Below are positions 12,073-22,106 of a stretch of DNA of 64,000 nt, one piece after another (within the stretch, counting starts at the first letter, position 1; each line of letters opens with the position of its first letter). The DNA is from Micrasema longulum. Its lineage: Eukaryota; Arthropoda; Insecta; Trichoptera; Brachycentridae. Where the stretch lies: contig JAGVSM010002739.1 of the NCBI GenBank assembly GCA_022494885.1, forward strand, positions 372,001 to 436,000, written 5' to 3'. Position numbers and translations under genes: made by a program. A model generated the notes under the pieces. The model did no database searches, had not been told where the DNA came from, and was given only the letters and a program-made list of their open reading frames with translations.

Positions 12073-13550
12073 GTAGGGGAGATCCGCAATGAAACGGCCA
12101 ACTACCGTTATTCCTAGAGTATTCACGATTTTCAAATTTTGACATCAATAACCCCCCCCCCCACTAAAAGTTCGTTTGAGCGGGACGCGCAGGAGCGTCA
12201 CGAAATTCTTAATTTTGATAAGAAGAAGTGAATTGAATCAAGTTTTTCCCAACACGTTTAAAGGTATGTTACTTGAAATATTGTATTTCTATGTTATATC
12301 ATTGTATTTACATGTTTTTATAGAAATAATTGCGATTACTCGTATTTTTGGATACTGTTTTTCACAAGTTTTTTGTCAACACTATTTGCAAACTACATAT
12401 ACAAATTGAATCGGTCGATTCTTTACTTCTATGATTTATTAGTATGACTATTTTAATTTAAAGTTATATTGTGTATTTAATTTTTGAAATATTATTTTTA
12501 CTCAAAAATACAGTGCAAAAATGATTATCTGACTGAGCGATTCGTGAATCTATACAACCACCAGCCACAAAAATGCGTAGTACCGTTGCATCTATTTCAT
12601 TTTCAAATAATCAAACCAACCATCAACATCCCACCATTCACAAATATCACCAGAACAGATATATCCATTCCCGAATGCTTCCACGAGAATGATGTATTGT
12701 TTAAGACGCTTGACTTATGCACAGAAGGTTACGGGTTCGATTCCGGGTGAGAACGCACAATTAAATGTGATTTTTTTCAGGCATGGGTGTTCTGTATTAT
12801 AATAAGTCGGAGGTACGGAGGAATCCGCTTCAGACTATTCTTCACGTGATTTTAGTAATTTTGAAATATCGTTACTCGGTAGTTCTACGAAGGAACGTAT
12901 TACATTATCCCCACAAACGAAATGAAAGGTAAAAGGAATTGGTAGAGGTACAGAAATAGGATGAATAAACTAAAAATCGGGAAAATAATTATTGTGCGAT
13001 TTTTACAGAAGAATATTTTTTAATTTAATGCGCTTTATGTTCCATTTGGTGTTACAAGACATCTGATATAAGAGGCATACGTATTTTTTTCTGTCAAAAT
13101 GGCTACTGAAATAACTTTGTCAAAAATGGATTATTTTCATGAAAAAATATTAACTTATCTTCACTGTTAATTATTACGATAATGTCTCACTATGTTTAAT
13201 GTATAATTACTTAATAACTATATGCTTGATAATATTTCCTATCAAAATTACTCCACCGAGTGGTTAAATTTGTGTTTAAGTTGATAAATCTTTCATTTCA
13301 TTCCTGTTTCCATTTCATAACACCCAGTATCCTTATAAAAGCGACGGTGTTTTGATGTGGACAAATTGAGTTCTTTACAAAAACTATTTTTTTGTTGTTT
13401 TACAATAAGTCAATCAACAATTTTATTTTAAATATGTGTAGCAGATGGATTGTCAATAATTTAAAAATGTTTGGTTTGTGTCTTAAGTCAACAGTTTTAA
13501 TAAAATTTAAGTTCGTATAAAGTGGCCGTTTGATTGCGGATCTCCCCTAC
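12073..13550. mobile_element. unclassified 1.48 kb TIR element
   Basis: The left end GTAGGGGAGATCCGCAATGA (12073 on) recurs inverted at the right end, where the sequence closes TGATTGCGGATCTCCCCTAC (to 13550). About 28 of the outermost 29 bases pair. If TA is the duplicated target, the ends are TA-GGGGAGATCCGC, as in Tc1/mariner or Pogo-type elements; flanking duplications of other lengths were not found. The interior has no recognised transposase. A 77-codon open frame at 12176-12409 near the left end has no known motif. A family 1 SINE lies inside at about 12681-12800 and must be a later insertion. The element is probably non-autonomous; its superfamily is not settled. Confidence 0.65.
12681..12800 (+). 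mobile_element. tRNA-derived SINE, family 1 (partial)
   Basis: A degraded A box (GAATGATGTATTGTTTAAG) is followed by GACGCTTGACTTATGC and a perfect B box GGTTCGATTCC at 12734-12744. The body is GTGAGAACGCACAATTAAAT and GTGATTTTTTTCAGGC. It shares these blocks with copies at 29008, 54674, 54864 and 62832. It is nested in the 12073-13550 TIR element. Confidence 0.8.
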
Positions 13551-13554
13551 ATAC

Positions 13555-14125
13555 TCAATTTGTGTATTTTAAAATATTCATTTTTTATTATTTTTGAGTA
13601 GCACGCCTACATTATGTGTGATGATCGTCACTGTGATTGGGAGTACCGACACATCATCTAGTATTTTAACTGCGTTTCTTTGCTGCATACTAATGTGGTT
13701 AAATAAAATTTAACATAAATGATTCCCCCGTATATTAAAACTTTATAGTTTTTTTTAAATAAAGAAACATTTTGAATCTTATGATCATCTCAAATATTTC
13801 GAATTTGGGTCCATTTTCTTTTGGTCATAAGTCGTAAATAACCGTGTTAGCGAAACAAGTTGTTGTAGAGCGGGGTCACCACAACCCGTCTCAATATTAT
13901 AATACGATTAAAATAATACATTCAAAATATTTTTAAAAAAAGTTCACGTTCACAAGAAAGACGAAAGGGTTTAATTATAATTTTAACTCATAAATCAGCC
14001 ATCGAGTGCATTTATTAAAATTTTCCTAAAAATATTATATAGAAATTAAATACCCACAACAAAAATCTTATTCTAAAAAATAATCATAATTCCATTAAAA
14101 AGGGTTTGAAATAAAATATTTCAAT
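13555..14125. other. intergenic, nothing assigned
   Basis: AT-rich DNA. A minus-strand trace near 13600-13690 (HISMQQRNAVKILDDVSVLP) reads protein-like, but I cannot place it. Confidence 0.4.
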
Positions 14126-14128
14126 ACT

Positions 14129-14243
14129 ACTACTACAACTACTACTGCTAATACTACTACTACTACTTCTACTACCATAACGCCATTTCTCCGTGGGGTA
14201 GGCCGAGAGAATGGACCGCCACACTAGTCTATCCTGGCATACA
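14129..14243 (-). mobile_element. LINE 3' end with trinucleotide tail
   Basis: A (TAC)n-rich tract (14129-14175) is followed by ACGCCATTTCTCCGTGGGGT, AGGCCGAGAGAATGGACCGC and CACA. The second part is the antisense of the coding end seen at 18104-18170 (CACGCCGTTTCCCCGTAAGG, then GGCAGAGAGGATAGAACGCC). Both are minus-strand copies of one LINE family, here cut to about 70 bases plus a GTA tail. A microsatellite tail is a known feature of several LINE clades. Confidence 0.65.
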
Positions 14244-14264
14244 AAATATATTTAAAAAAAAAAA

Positions 14265-14345
14265 TACATATATATATATATATATTATTGTATATTATTA
14301 TATTTTATTATACATTATTATAAATATTTCAATTATTTTGTGAAA
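14265..14345. repeat. TA / TTA simple repeat
   Basis: A run of alternating TA (about 14270-14286) passes into irregular ATT/TTA repeats. A low-complexity tract. Confidence 0.8.
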
Positions 14346-14349
14346 ATAT

Positions 14350-16650
14350 TATTGAAATCATAATATTTAGAATTGAAAGAAAAATAGCACACAATTTTAG
14401 TGATTTAAAATGATTGCATTTCCTTTTCATACGAGTATTACGATCATTTTTAAAATAACTTTTCTGTTAAAATAAACCTTTGAATCATTAAAACAAATTT
14501 ACTTAAATTTGAGTACCTAAGATTAGTCTGAATTTCAAGAGGCGTAATCTGCCCGTCGAAAAGTTATAACATTTTTGTTAAATACAGTATATTCTTTACA
14601 AGAAATACCTTAGAAAATAATTGTTTTTATCTAATAATTATTTACTTTATTTTTTTAATGGCGTAATTTTGAAAGAACAACGTTTTAAATAAGTAAAATC
14701 GTATGATTTCCTTACTATTTATTCGCATCGAGATCAATTATTAGAGTTATTAATCTTTTTCTTTAAATTATGGATAAATAAAGCAGATTTATATAGTTTC
14801 TTTTTTCAATAGTCCCTTTTCAATAGTTTCTTTTTTCAGCTATTTATAAATAATTTTCATTTTTATAAGGTAACATTTGTACTTTAATATCTGTAATTTC
14901 ATGAATAAAAAAAATTGTGTACCTTCACACAGGTCACGCCTTTGTGCAACTTTCGTCCACGTGATGTATTGTAAAAAGAAAACAAATATAAATATTAAAA
15001 AAAACATTTGAAACTGCGAGAACTCACCTACATTTATACTATGTGTACAAATTCAAGACCAATAATTTGTATTCTCGTTAATATGTTGATTTTTATGTAT
15101 AAAGTGATAATCTTTACGTTTTCACATGTAATCTATTAATATTTTAAAGGCTACACGTGATAATTTTTTGACACCATTTTGCAATATCCACAACATATAT
15201 TAATCGTGACTATATCATTGTAATTTATTAATTTTAAGTATGTCATTTCAAATACCATTTAGTTTTTTTGACAGCGTATTTGGTTTAGTTAATTATGGTT
15301 TCCTTCAAATGATTTTGACATTATCTGTGGGAGGATAAGCATGTAGTGACAGTTGATTTATTTAGCAAAATGTTACACAAATTCGTTTGGCCCTTGTTCG
15401 GTAAAGTCCGAATTAATCGTTCACATGATGTATGTGGGATCTACACGCATTACGTAGACATTGTAACATTGACATAAAAACAAAATCATCCCGTGTTTGT
15501 TACCTCACATCAAAATGTTTGTTTAACTGATTCCTCCAACATGCTCTATACATTAATAAATATAATAATACGATCTGGACCCGGCAATGCTTTGCTATTC
15601 CTAGATTTGAGTATATACTCGTATATGGATCAAATAAACACAATCGAAAGTCTAAAATCAATTATTGTATTTAGTTAAAATTAGATATGTACATATACAC
15701 ATGATTATTTCTGTGTTTCGGATGACAGAAAAATTTGATAAATAGGTATTTCAAAGAATGTGAGAGTGAAATTTTCTGTGTCGGTACATTTTTCATTTTT
15801 CAAAAATAGTTGTCAAATTTTTATATCCGCCCGAAAACAAAAGATAAAACTCGGCGTTTTTACGGGTTTTGTTCTAGTTCCCGTAATGAACAATTTATCG
15901 TAATTAATATTTTTACAAAAGTCAAACGCTGCGCTGCTATTCTACCAATAAATGCGATTTTCAAAAATGTATTGAATGTCAGTTAATATTATTTTATCAT
16001 CAAAAATCTAGTAGAGAAATAAATGGGTGGAAATTATAAGAAATTCAAGGAAAACATCTGATTGGGATCCATTAAAAAGTAACGTTATTTGTAAACATTC
16101 AAATGCAAACTTTCTTCCACCCAACAAAAAAACGTCCTCCCATTTTTTTCGTACATGCATCTCGTCAAGTGCAGCTCTGGTAAATGATAAATAAAACATT
16201 TACGCACCTAACTTTAAAAAAAATAATCAAATTGAAGATTTTATGAGCTTTCAAAATGCCCAGTATTTATTAAGTCTACCGAGGACACACATGCAAACAT
16301 TGCTTTTGCTTGCTTTCTCGAAGATAAAACGATGGTTAAAATGGTAATTTAATTTTAAGACAAATTCAGAGGACAACTGTGTCATCATTCTTCAAATAAT
16401 AAAATTTACTATTATAACAATTCTGGAAAGACACTTGGTTTGTACTCTGTTTGTATCAATTTTGTTAAAACATGTTTTAGAAATCGATAAATATCGCCGG
16501 CGGAAATTTGTAATGTTGAAATGGATAAATTGTAAAATTATTTTGCAAGAAAGGGAAGAGATAATAAAGGCAATACGGTAGAGTTTTAAGAATGTTAAAA
16601 GTATGTAAAGATAAAAATGTTTTTCATTTTTTAAAATATATTTTCAAAAA
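14350..16650. other. long AT-rich intergenic stretch
   Basis: About 2.3 kb with no recognisable gene, SINE or LINE part. Short open frames at 15493 (plus) and 16008 (minus) have no family features. Confidence 0.6.
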
Positions 16651-16652
16651 TT

Positions 16653-16806
16653 TGCACCACAGAAGGCTAGGACTGACAGCGTTGAATACCAAGTCTTGAG
16701 AAAATTCAAACCATTTTAAATGTTTTTTTTATTCTCAACAAGAATTGAACCCAAAACCTTCAGTGTGTGAGTCGAGCGTCTTATTCATTACATCACGCAG
16801 GCTGCC
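16653..16806 (-). mobile_element. tRNA-derived SINE, family 1
   Basis: Read on the minus strand: GGCAGCCTGCGTGATGTAAT (head and A box), then AAGACGCTCGACTCACACAC, a worn B box (GGTTTTGGGTTCAATTC region), the AATAAAAA body, TTGAGAAAATTCAAACC equivalents, and the terminal TGTGGTGCAAA. It is the same family and length (about 155 bases) as the copies at 54674 and 54864, but more diverged. Confidence 0.75.
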
Positions 16807-16809
16807 TAA

Positions 16810-18060
16810 TAATAATTTCACAAAATAAAAATACCGTTCAAAGTATTTTCTTTCCTCTCTCTAAATCAATTTACACTTTGTCCCATACATAATTTAAATT
16901 TCCGTCGCCAAAATATTTTAGTAGAGAATCATTCAAAAGTTATTCTACAACATGACAATGCTAGTAATTAATAAAAAATACAAGCAAATTTTATAATATT
17001 TTTTTTAAGTGTGGTAAATTGATACATCATGGTCGGTACTGTATTATAATGGCAAGGAAAATATTTCAAGCGAAATCAGCTATTTATTATAAGCAGAAAT
17101 ATGATTGTTTCAATGTAAAAGTAAAAAAGTTGGAATGAAAACGAAAAAATGAAAACCACATGGCGAAAATATTGTATTTCTCAATTCTTCGTGGTTAAAA
17201 CCATAACGTGTTTCGAGTGGTTTAAGTTTATAAACTACAATTTCCTACCTAAAATTTCATTATCTGTAAAGTCAATGGATTATGAAATTAAATTCAGTTT
17301 ACTACTGTAATATATTTTACCTACTATTTTAATCTAGGCGAAGAACAGAGCGTACGGGAAAGCGAATAGAGAACAAAATCAGTTTCAAAATGTATGGATG
17401 AGCCTTATAATATTCTTATGTACATACATGTAGCTAAAAGAGATATTGAAATGTACTGGGAATCATTATATATTTAACTAATTTAAGAATGTTGTTAATA
17501 CAATACCATTATTCTGATTTATATTGTAACCCCGGATGAAGAATTTACGGATAAACCGTTCAATAAATTATTGAATAATATTAATTCTAATGATCTCTAC
17601 GATTCCGCGCGCTGCGTCGCGTCGGTGAAACACTTCAAGCGCGAAATCGATTTCTCAAGAAAATTTACGCCAATAATAGTTTGTTGTATATATTCGGTCA
17701 ACGCTAATATCACGAATTTTGTTGTAAATAACGTGTATCAGACAATGACGCTAGAAACTTTTATAAAATTGCTATAAAATTATAGGATAATGAGGTATCT
17801 AATCTTGCGAAGAACGCTAAATAATTAATGTAGATATTATATTGTGCACGAGTATCATTACTAGCAAGTAACAGTCGGTTATCGTTGATTTTTGCATGCT
17901 AGAAATTTTCTAGCAGGCGGCATGATTTTTTTTGTTCAGAGTTATCAAAATGTAATAGTGAAGAATCTGACATCCAAAGTGTAAATTTTAAATAAATATA
18001 GATACGTTACATACCTACACTTACCTATATGAACTTAAAATAAGAAAAACATGATTATTT
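16810..18060. other. intergenic, nothing assigned
   Basis: AT-rich. A 68-codon plus-strand open frame at 17571-17777 (starts MNNINSNDLYDSARCVASVK) lies in a slightly GC-richer patch near 17600-17650 but has no known domain. I do not call it a gene. Confidence 0.5.
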
Positions 18061-18066
18061 TTACCC

Positions 18067-18453
18067 CTACTGACTGGTAGGTACATAAAATAATAAAATG
18101 GCCAACAACAACAACAGCAAACCATCACGCCGTTTCCCCGTAAGGGTAGGCAGAGAGGATAGAACGCCACAATCTTTGCATACAGATCTCGCTTCCTCTA
18201 CATTCGTACATCTTCTCGTGCACGCAGGCCGATTATTCCGACTTTTGACATGTCCATCTTTCAGTATTTGTTGGATTTGGTCATGCCATGTCTTTCTCGG
18301 TCTTCCTCTATTTCTGCATCCATTAACATTCGCATTGTAAATATTCATAGCCGTTCTTTCGCTGTCCATTCGTTCTACATTTCTTGATTTTGTCGATAAT
18401 GCTTGTCTCAGTCTTACATCATGTACGGATCTCAACATTTGTGCATCTACCAA
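18067..18453 (-). pseudogene. LINE ORF2 C-terminal tail
   Basis: A 128-codon open frame on the minus strand with NGCRNRGRPRKTWHDQI, the RGRPRxxWxDxI signature at the C-terminus of many insect endonuclease-reverse transcriptase LINEs. The residues after it (CTRRCTNVEEARSVCKD) recur in decayed form at 37262-37440. The frame ends in leucines encoded by a (TTG)n tract, then the 3' flank. This is a 5'-truncated 3' end: polymerase and endonuclease are missing. The antisense open frame at 18098-18340 is a shadow. The short stretch is undamaged, so the insertion may be fairly young. Confidence 0.8.
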
Positions 18454-18846
18454 AAAAATCGGTCAAGATATCAAAATAAGGTCAAGACATCTCAATCGCA
18501 GATCTTAACGACTTTTGAACCTTTCGACAAAATAGTTTTATATTACTATCCTCTGTCTAGTTAAAGTCAAATTCCGGAGGAGTAAAAGTGAAGCAAGAAA
18601 TCATACATACATACATAATACATGTCACCATTTATGTAAAACAGGACCACCGTGGAGTACAATAATTATGATAAATGTTATCGATAACTCATACAGCACT
18701 TTTTTCTCATTTTTCATACCTCAAGTCTTAAAGTGATTTTATGAATTTATTTGACTTAAAATATAAAATTTAAGTAAGACTTTTCAGTAAAATAATTTAT
18801 TTTGTCATTACATGCTGCAGATTGATAGTGTTAAAATAGTAAAAAG

Positions 18847-19088
18847 CAGCGTTTCCCAACCTTATTAAGCCTGCGGACCGGTGAAAAAAGGAGAAAAACT
18901 TTGCAGGCCGGTAACACAGGTGAACAAATATATATTTGTGTAGTATTTTGTTTATTGGTTTTTGATATTATATTGTAACAGTTATAGAAATAACAAATGA
19001 CGTTTTCTTAGTACAGGAATTTTGAACAGCAGAAAATATCAACGGATCAGTGCCGGTCCGCGGACCGGCGGGGGCGGTTAAAACGCTG
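18847..19088. mobile_element. hAT-type MITE
   Basis: The left end CAGCGTTTCCCAACC is mirrored by the right end GGCGGTTAAAACGCTG (inverted: CAGCGTTTTAACCGC). CAGxG with TTTCCCAAC is the hAT terminus style. The flanking octamers GTAAAAAG (18839-18846) and GTTTAGAG (19089-19096) agree at 5 of 8 bases, compatible with a decayed 8 bp target duplication. The interior (242 bases in total) has GCGGACCGG blocks near both ends and no coding potential. Confidence 0.75.
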
Positions 19089-19388
19089 GTTTAGAGAACA
19101 TGTGGGTTCTAAGTTTTTTTTCTAAAACATCGTTTTACTCTTACAGTATCGCACTTCTGCAAGGGGAGCATTTCAGGCTACATAAGGCCTGCAACCGGAA
19201 ATGCGCGTTTACCGGATTTGAGTACGCTGGTTGCGCACAGGTATAAGGACTTTTCATATCACTGTATATTTAGCAGGTCCCCAATTACAATAAGTTTACA
19301 GACTGTCTATAAAGAAACTGGACGACGCAGTTTTTATCAGGTCATGGTAAATTTTATCAAATATTATTTACAATATTTGAGTTGGTCT

Positions 19389-19620
19389 AAACGTGTGTAG
19401 ACAAAAGACTGGTTTCCACTCCCTTGAGAGTCATAAAGATTAACAAATTACAAATTACAGAATACCTCAAATAAGGGAATATGGAAGTCCAGGCATTTAC
19501 AGGGCTTATGACCTGTCATTGGCTGGTTTAAGTAGCCACTTTACACACTGTGTAACATTCATCATTTTGCCTATGTTTAAACATCCGTATTTCTTCAATT
19601 CTTCTATTTGTGGATTTTAT
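19389..19620 (+). repeat. repeat family R, copy 1
   Basis: Contains the R core GGCATTTACAGGGCTTATGA, CCTGTCATTGGCTGGTTTAA and CACTTTACACACTGTGTAAC. It is preceded by the R linker (GACAAAAGACTGGTTTCCAC, then a CTCCCTTGAGAG variant of the CCCCTxGGGG block). It breaks off near 19615, where a LINE fragment begins. R also occurs at 20160-20930, 21130-21470, 29480-29625, 33945-34140 and 50371-50890. I do not recognise the family. Confidence 0.7.
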
Positions 19621-19875
19621 TTGTTATTAATATTGTTGCCTCCCCTTCGTGCAGCTGCGAATATCCTAACCAATCTTCTGAACACATCCTGTGGTCTTGT
19701 TCCCTTCCCCTTCTCTACGATTACCGAATGGAGCTTCTCGCTACTATCCGTGGCCCTGTTGGATATACAGATCTGGTGGCTTCTAAAAAGAATTTCAAAT
19801 TTCAAGGCTTTTAAAAAGTTTTGTAATCATTTTGGCGAATTGATCATGTCCAACCAATTTAATCCCAGTCAGTGA
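19608..19875 (+). pseudogene. LINE C-terminal zinc-knuckle fragment
   Basis: The translation reads SCSCEYPNQSSEHILWSC, fitting the C-x-C-x7-H-x4-C knuckle that closes the polyprotein of R1/Jockey-type LINEs. It is followed by YRMELLATIRGPVGYTDLVA and, after a frameshift, FKAFKKFCNHFGELIMSNQ. The frame splits over two overlapping open frames (19519-19875 and 19608-19814), so a frameshift has occurred near 19800. Only this end survives, fused directly to repeat R on its left. It is unclear whether R is the 3' region of a related LINE or an unrelated neighbour. Confidence 0.65.
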
Positions 19876-20159
19876 AGAATTCGCTTCCCTTTCGTCTTTT
19901 CTCAATCCAATGAAGTACATAATATTATGTACTTCTGGATTACTTTCTTTCAGCACAAAGATGCTAAGGCTACCAGATTACAGAGAGTTCTTTTAGGCAG
20001 CTTTTCTTGTTTGACAACGAGCAAATTTTCCGTGTACGTGGGCATCGCCAAGGAGACTTATGTCCTCAGATGCGGTGTTTTTTAAACAAAGACAGAATAG
20101 TGAATGTCACACAGTGCGAAAAGTGACCATTTAAATCACCCAACGACAGATCATAATCC

Positions 20160-20930
20160 CTGTAGATGCCAAAACCTCCATATTCCGTTTTCGAAAATGC
20201 TCATTATCTCTGTTGCAATATCTTTCGATATTTAAATTTATTTCAACAGAGAGGGAAAACATTTTTGAGAAGGGATTATGGAAATCTAGGCATTTACAGG
20301 GCTTTTGACCTGTTATTGGCCGGTTTAAGTGGCCACTTTACACACTGTGTAACATTTACTATTTTGCCCATGTTTAAACATCCACATTTCCTCAATTCTT
20401 CCATCTGTTGACTTTTGTGAAGTAAAAGAGCTGAAACCTTTATCACGTGGGTGAGATTCATACGGCTGAACCAAATCACCTTCTAGGCAACGCCTGAAAA
20501 AAATGTTTCAATTTTTATATACTTTTTCTTTCACCAGGTAGTTGATTTAACTATGTTTGAGTATATCCAAATGCTTACAGACTGGCTGGATTTTCTTCCT
20601 GAGGAGTTATGTAAATTTCAAATTATTTCAACAGAGAGGGAAAACATTTTTGAGAAGGGAATATTGAAGTCTCAGCATTTACAGAGCCTGTGAGCTATCG
20701 TTGGCTGGTTTAAGTGGCCACTTTTCATACTGTGTAACATTCACCATTCTACCCATGTTTGAACATCCACATTTCCTCAACTCTTCCTTTTGTTGACTTT
20801 TGTGAAGTAAAGGAGCTGAAACCTTTATTATGCGGGTGAGATTCATCCAATGACCCAATGACAGGTCATCTGCCGAACACTCCTCTAGTGGAACGGAAGG
20901 CCCGTTGACTACTGCCAACAGGCCGGCTTC
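20160..20930 (+). repeat. repeat family R, two direct copies
   Basis: CAACAGAGAGGGAAAACATT begins at 20244 and again at 20629, giving a period of 385 bases. Each unit carries the R core (ACAGGGCTTxTGACCTG, GTGGCCACTTT, CCATGTTTxAACATCCACAT) followed by TTGACTTTTGTGAAGTAAA and GGTGAGATTCAT. The units differ by scattered substitutions. Minus-strand open frames through both (for example 20679-20918) share the protein-like string NMGRMVNVTQ / NMGKIVNVTQ. That may be a coding trace or simply the shared repeat. Confidence 0.75.
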
Positions 20931-21129
20931 TCCTGAAGAGTTTTAAGTGGTTTCCTCTCCACGTGAGCAAATGCTGAGAAGTTCCTGATTAGCCCACATT
21001 AATATATCCCTCCTGATCCCAATAGTTTAGATAAATTTTAAGATATTTAATTGCAGAAAAATCCACTTTTTGAAATATAAACCTTGTATATTATAAGCAA
21101 GGTAAATAATAAAGCAACTCCTATATAAA

Positions 21130-21470
21130 AAAAAATATATAAAAAAATGACAGGTCATAAGCCCTGTAAATGCCCAGACTTCCATATTCCCTCCTCAAAA
21201 ATGTTTTCCCTCTCTGTTGCAATAAATGTAAATATGAATAACCCCCTGGGGAGGAAATCCAGTCAGTCTGCAAGCATTTGGACATACTCAAACATTGTTA
21301 GATTATTTTAATTCAAGTTCACATTATTTGTTTGCTCCTCAGAAAGAGGTGTCGAAAATGTTTTTCCTCTCTGTTGAAATAAATTTAAATATGAATAACC
21401 CCCTAGGGTGAAAATCCAGCCAGTCTGCAAGCATTTGGACATACTCAAACATTGTTGTCTTTCGATATTA
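21130..21470 (-). repeat. repeat family R, inverted copies
   Basis: Begins with the antisense R core (TGACAGGTCATAAGCCCTGT, AAATGCCCAGACTTCCATAT). Two copies of a linker follow: TGAATAACCCCCTxGGG..., CAGTCTGCAAGCATTTGGAC and ATACTCAAACATTGTT, at about 21233-21300 and 21392-21455. The orientation is opposite to 20160-20930, so the locus holds direct and inverted units. Confidence 0.7.
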
Positions 21471-21474
21471 TTTA

Positions 21475-22105
21475 TTATTGACGACCTTCGTTAATCTGCA
21501 AACTTTCTCATCATTTGTTAGATCCAGCCGTAATATATTCGGAAGGCCATTTTTTAGTACCCATCTTCTGCGTAAGAATTTTCCAGAAACTGTAAACAAT
21601 CTGCATCTTAGTCATAGTCAATCGTGTGTATCTCATACATTTAGTAAACGTGTGCGCGTGACTATATAAGTAAAGTAAAAACAACATCTAACCAAAGTAT
21701 TTATCAGTTCTGTGCCAAGTCCGACTTGGGTGAAAGTAGGTATTACCGCTTAACCATGGCAGACATTATCTTTATATAATATTTATTATTGTCTGTATAA
21801 TTAGATGCAAAATAAACAAAGCAAAGCGACGTGAGTCGGTAGAAAAAAATATGAAAATTTTCTCTGCAATAAAATGTTTATATTTGTAAATATGAACGCT
21901 GTAAATTAATAAAAATAATGTAATTTATAATGAACAATTATTGTAGTTTTGGGACCCAAAACTGCGCCTACTGGTCAGATTGCGCAAAAAAATCAAAAAA
22001 CAATATTCCGAAGTGTGCTAATTGCGGTGATAAAACATCAATCACATTACAATAAGTCTTGAATGTGCTTCCGTAATTTATTTTTTTAATATATCTCTTT
22101 TGTTT
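21475..22105. other. intergenic, nothing assigned
   Basis: AT-rich DNA; a 63-codon open frame at 21478 has no known features. Confidence 0.5.
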
Positions 22106-22106
22106 A

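Noticed and set aside
20160..20930. CRISPR-like or satellite array
   Set aside because: There are only two direct units of 385 bases with no short spacer structure, and the unit also occurs singly and inverted elsewhere.
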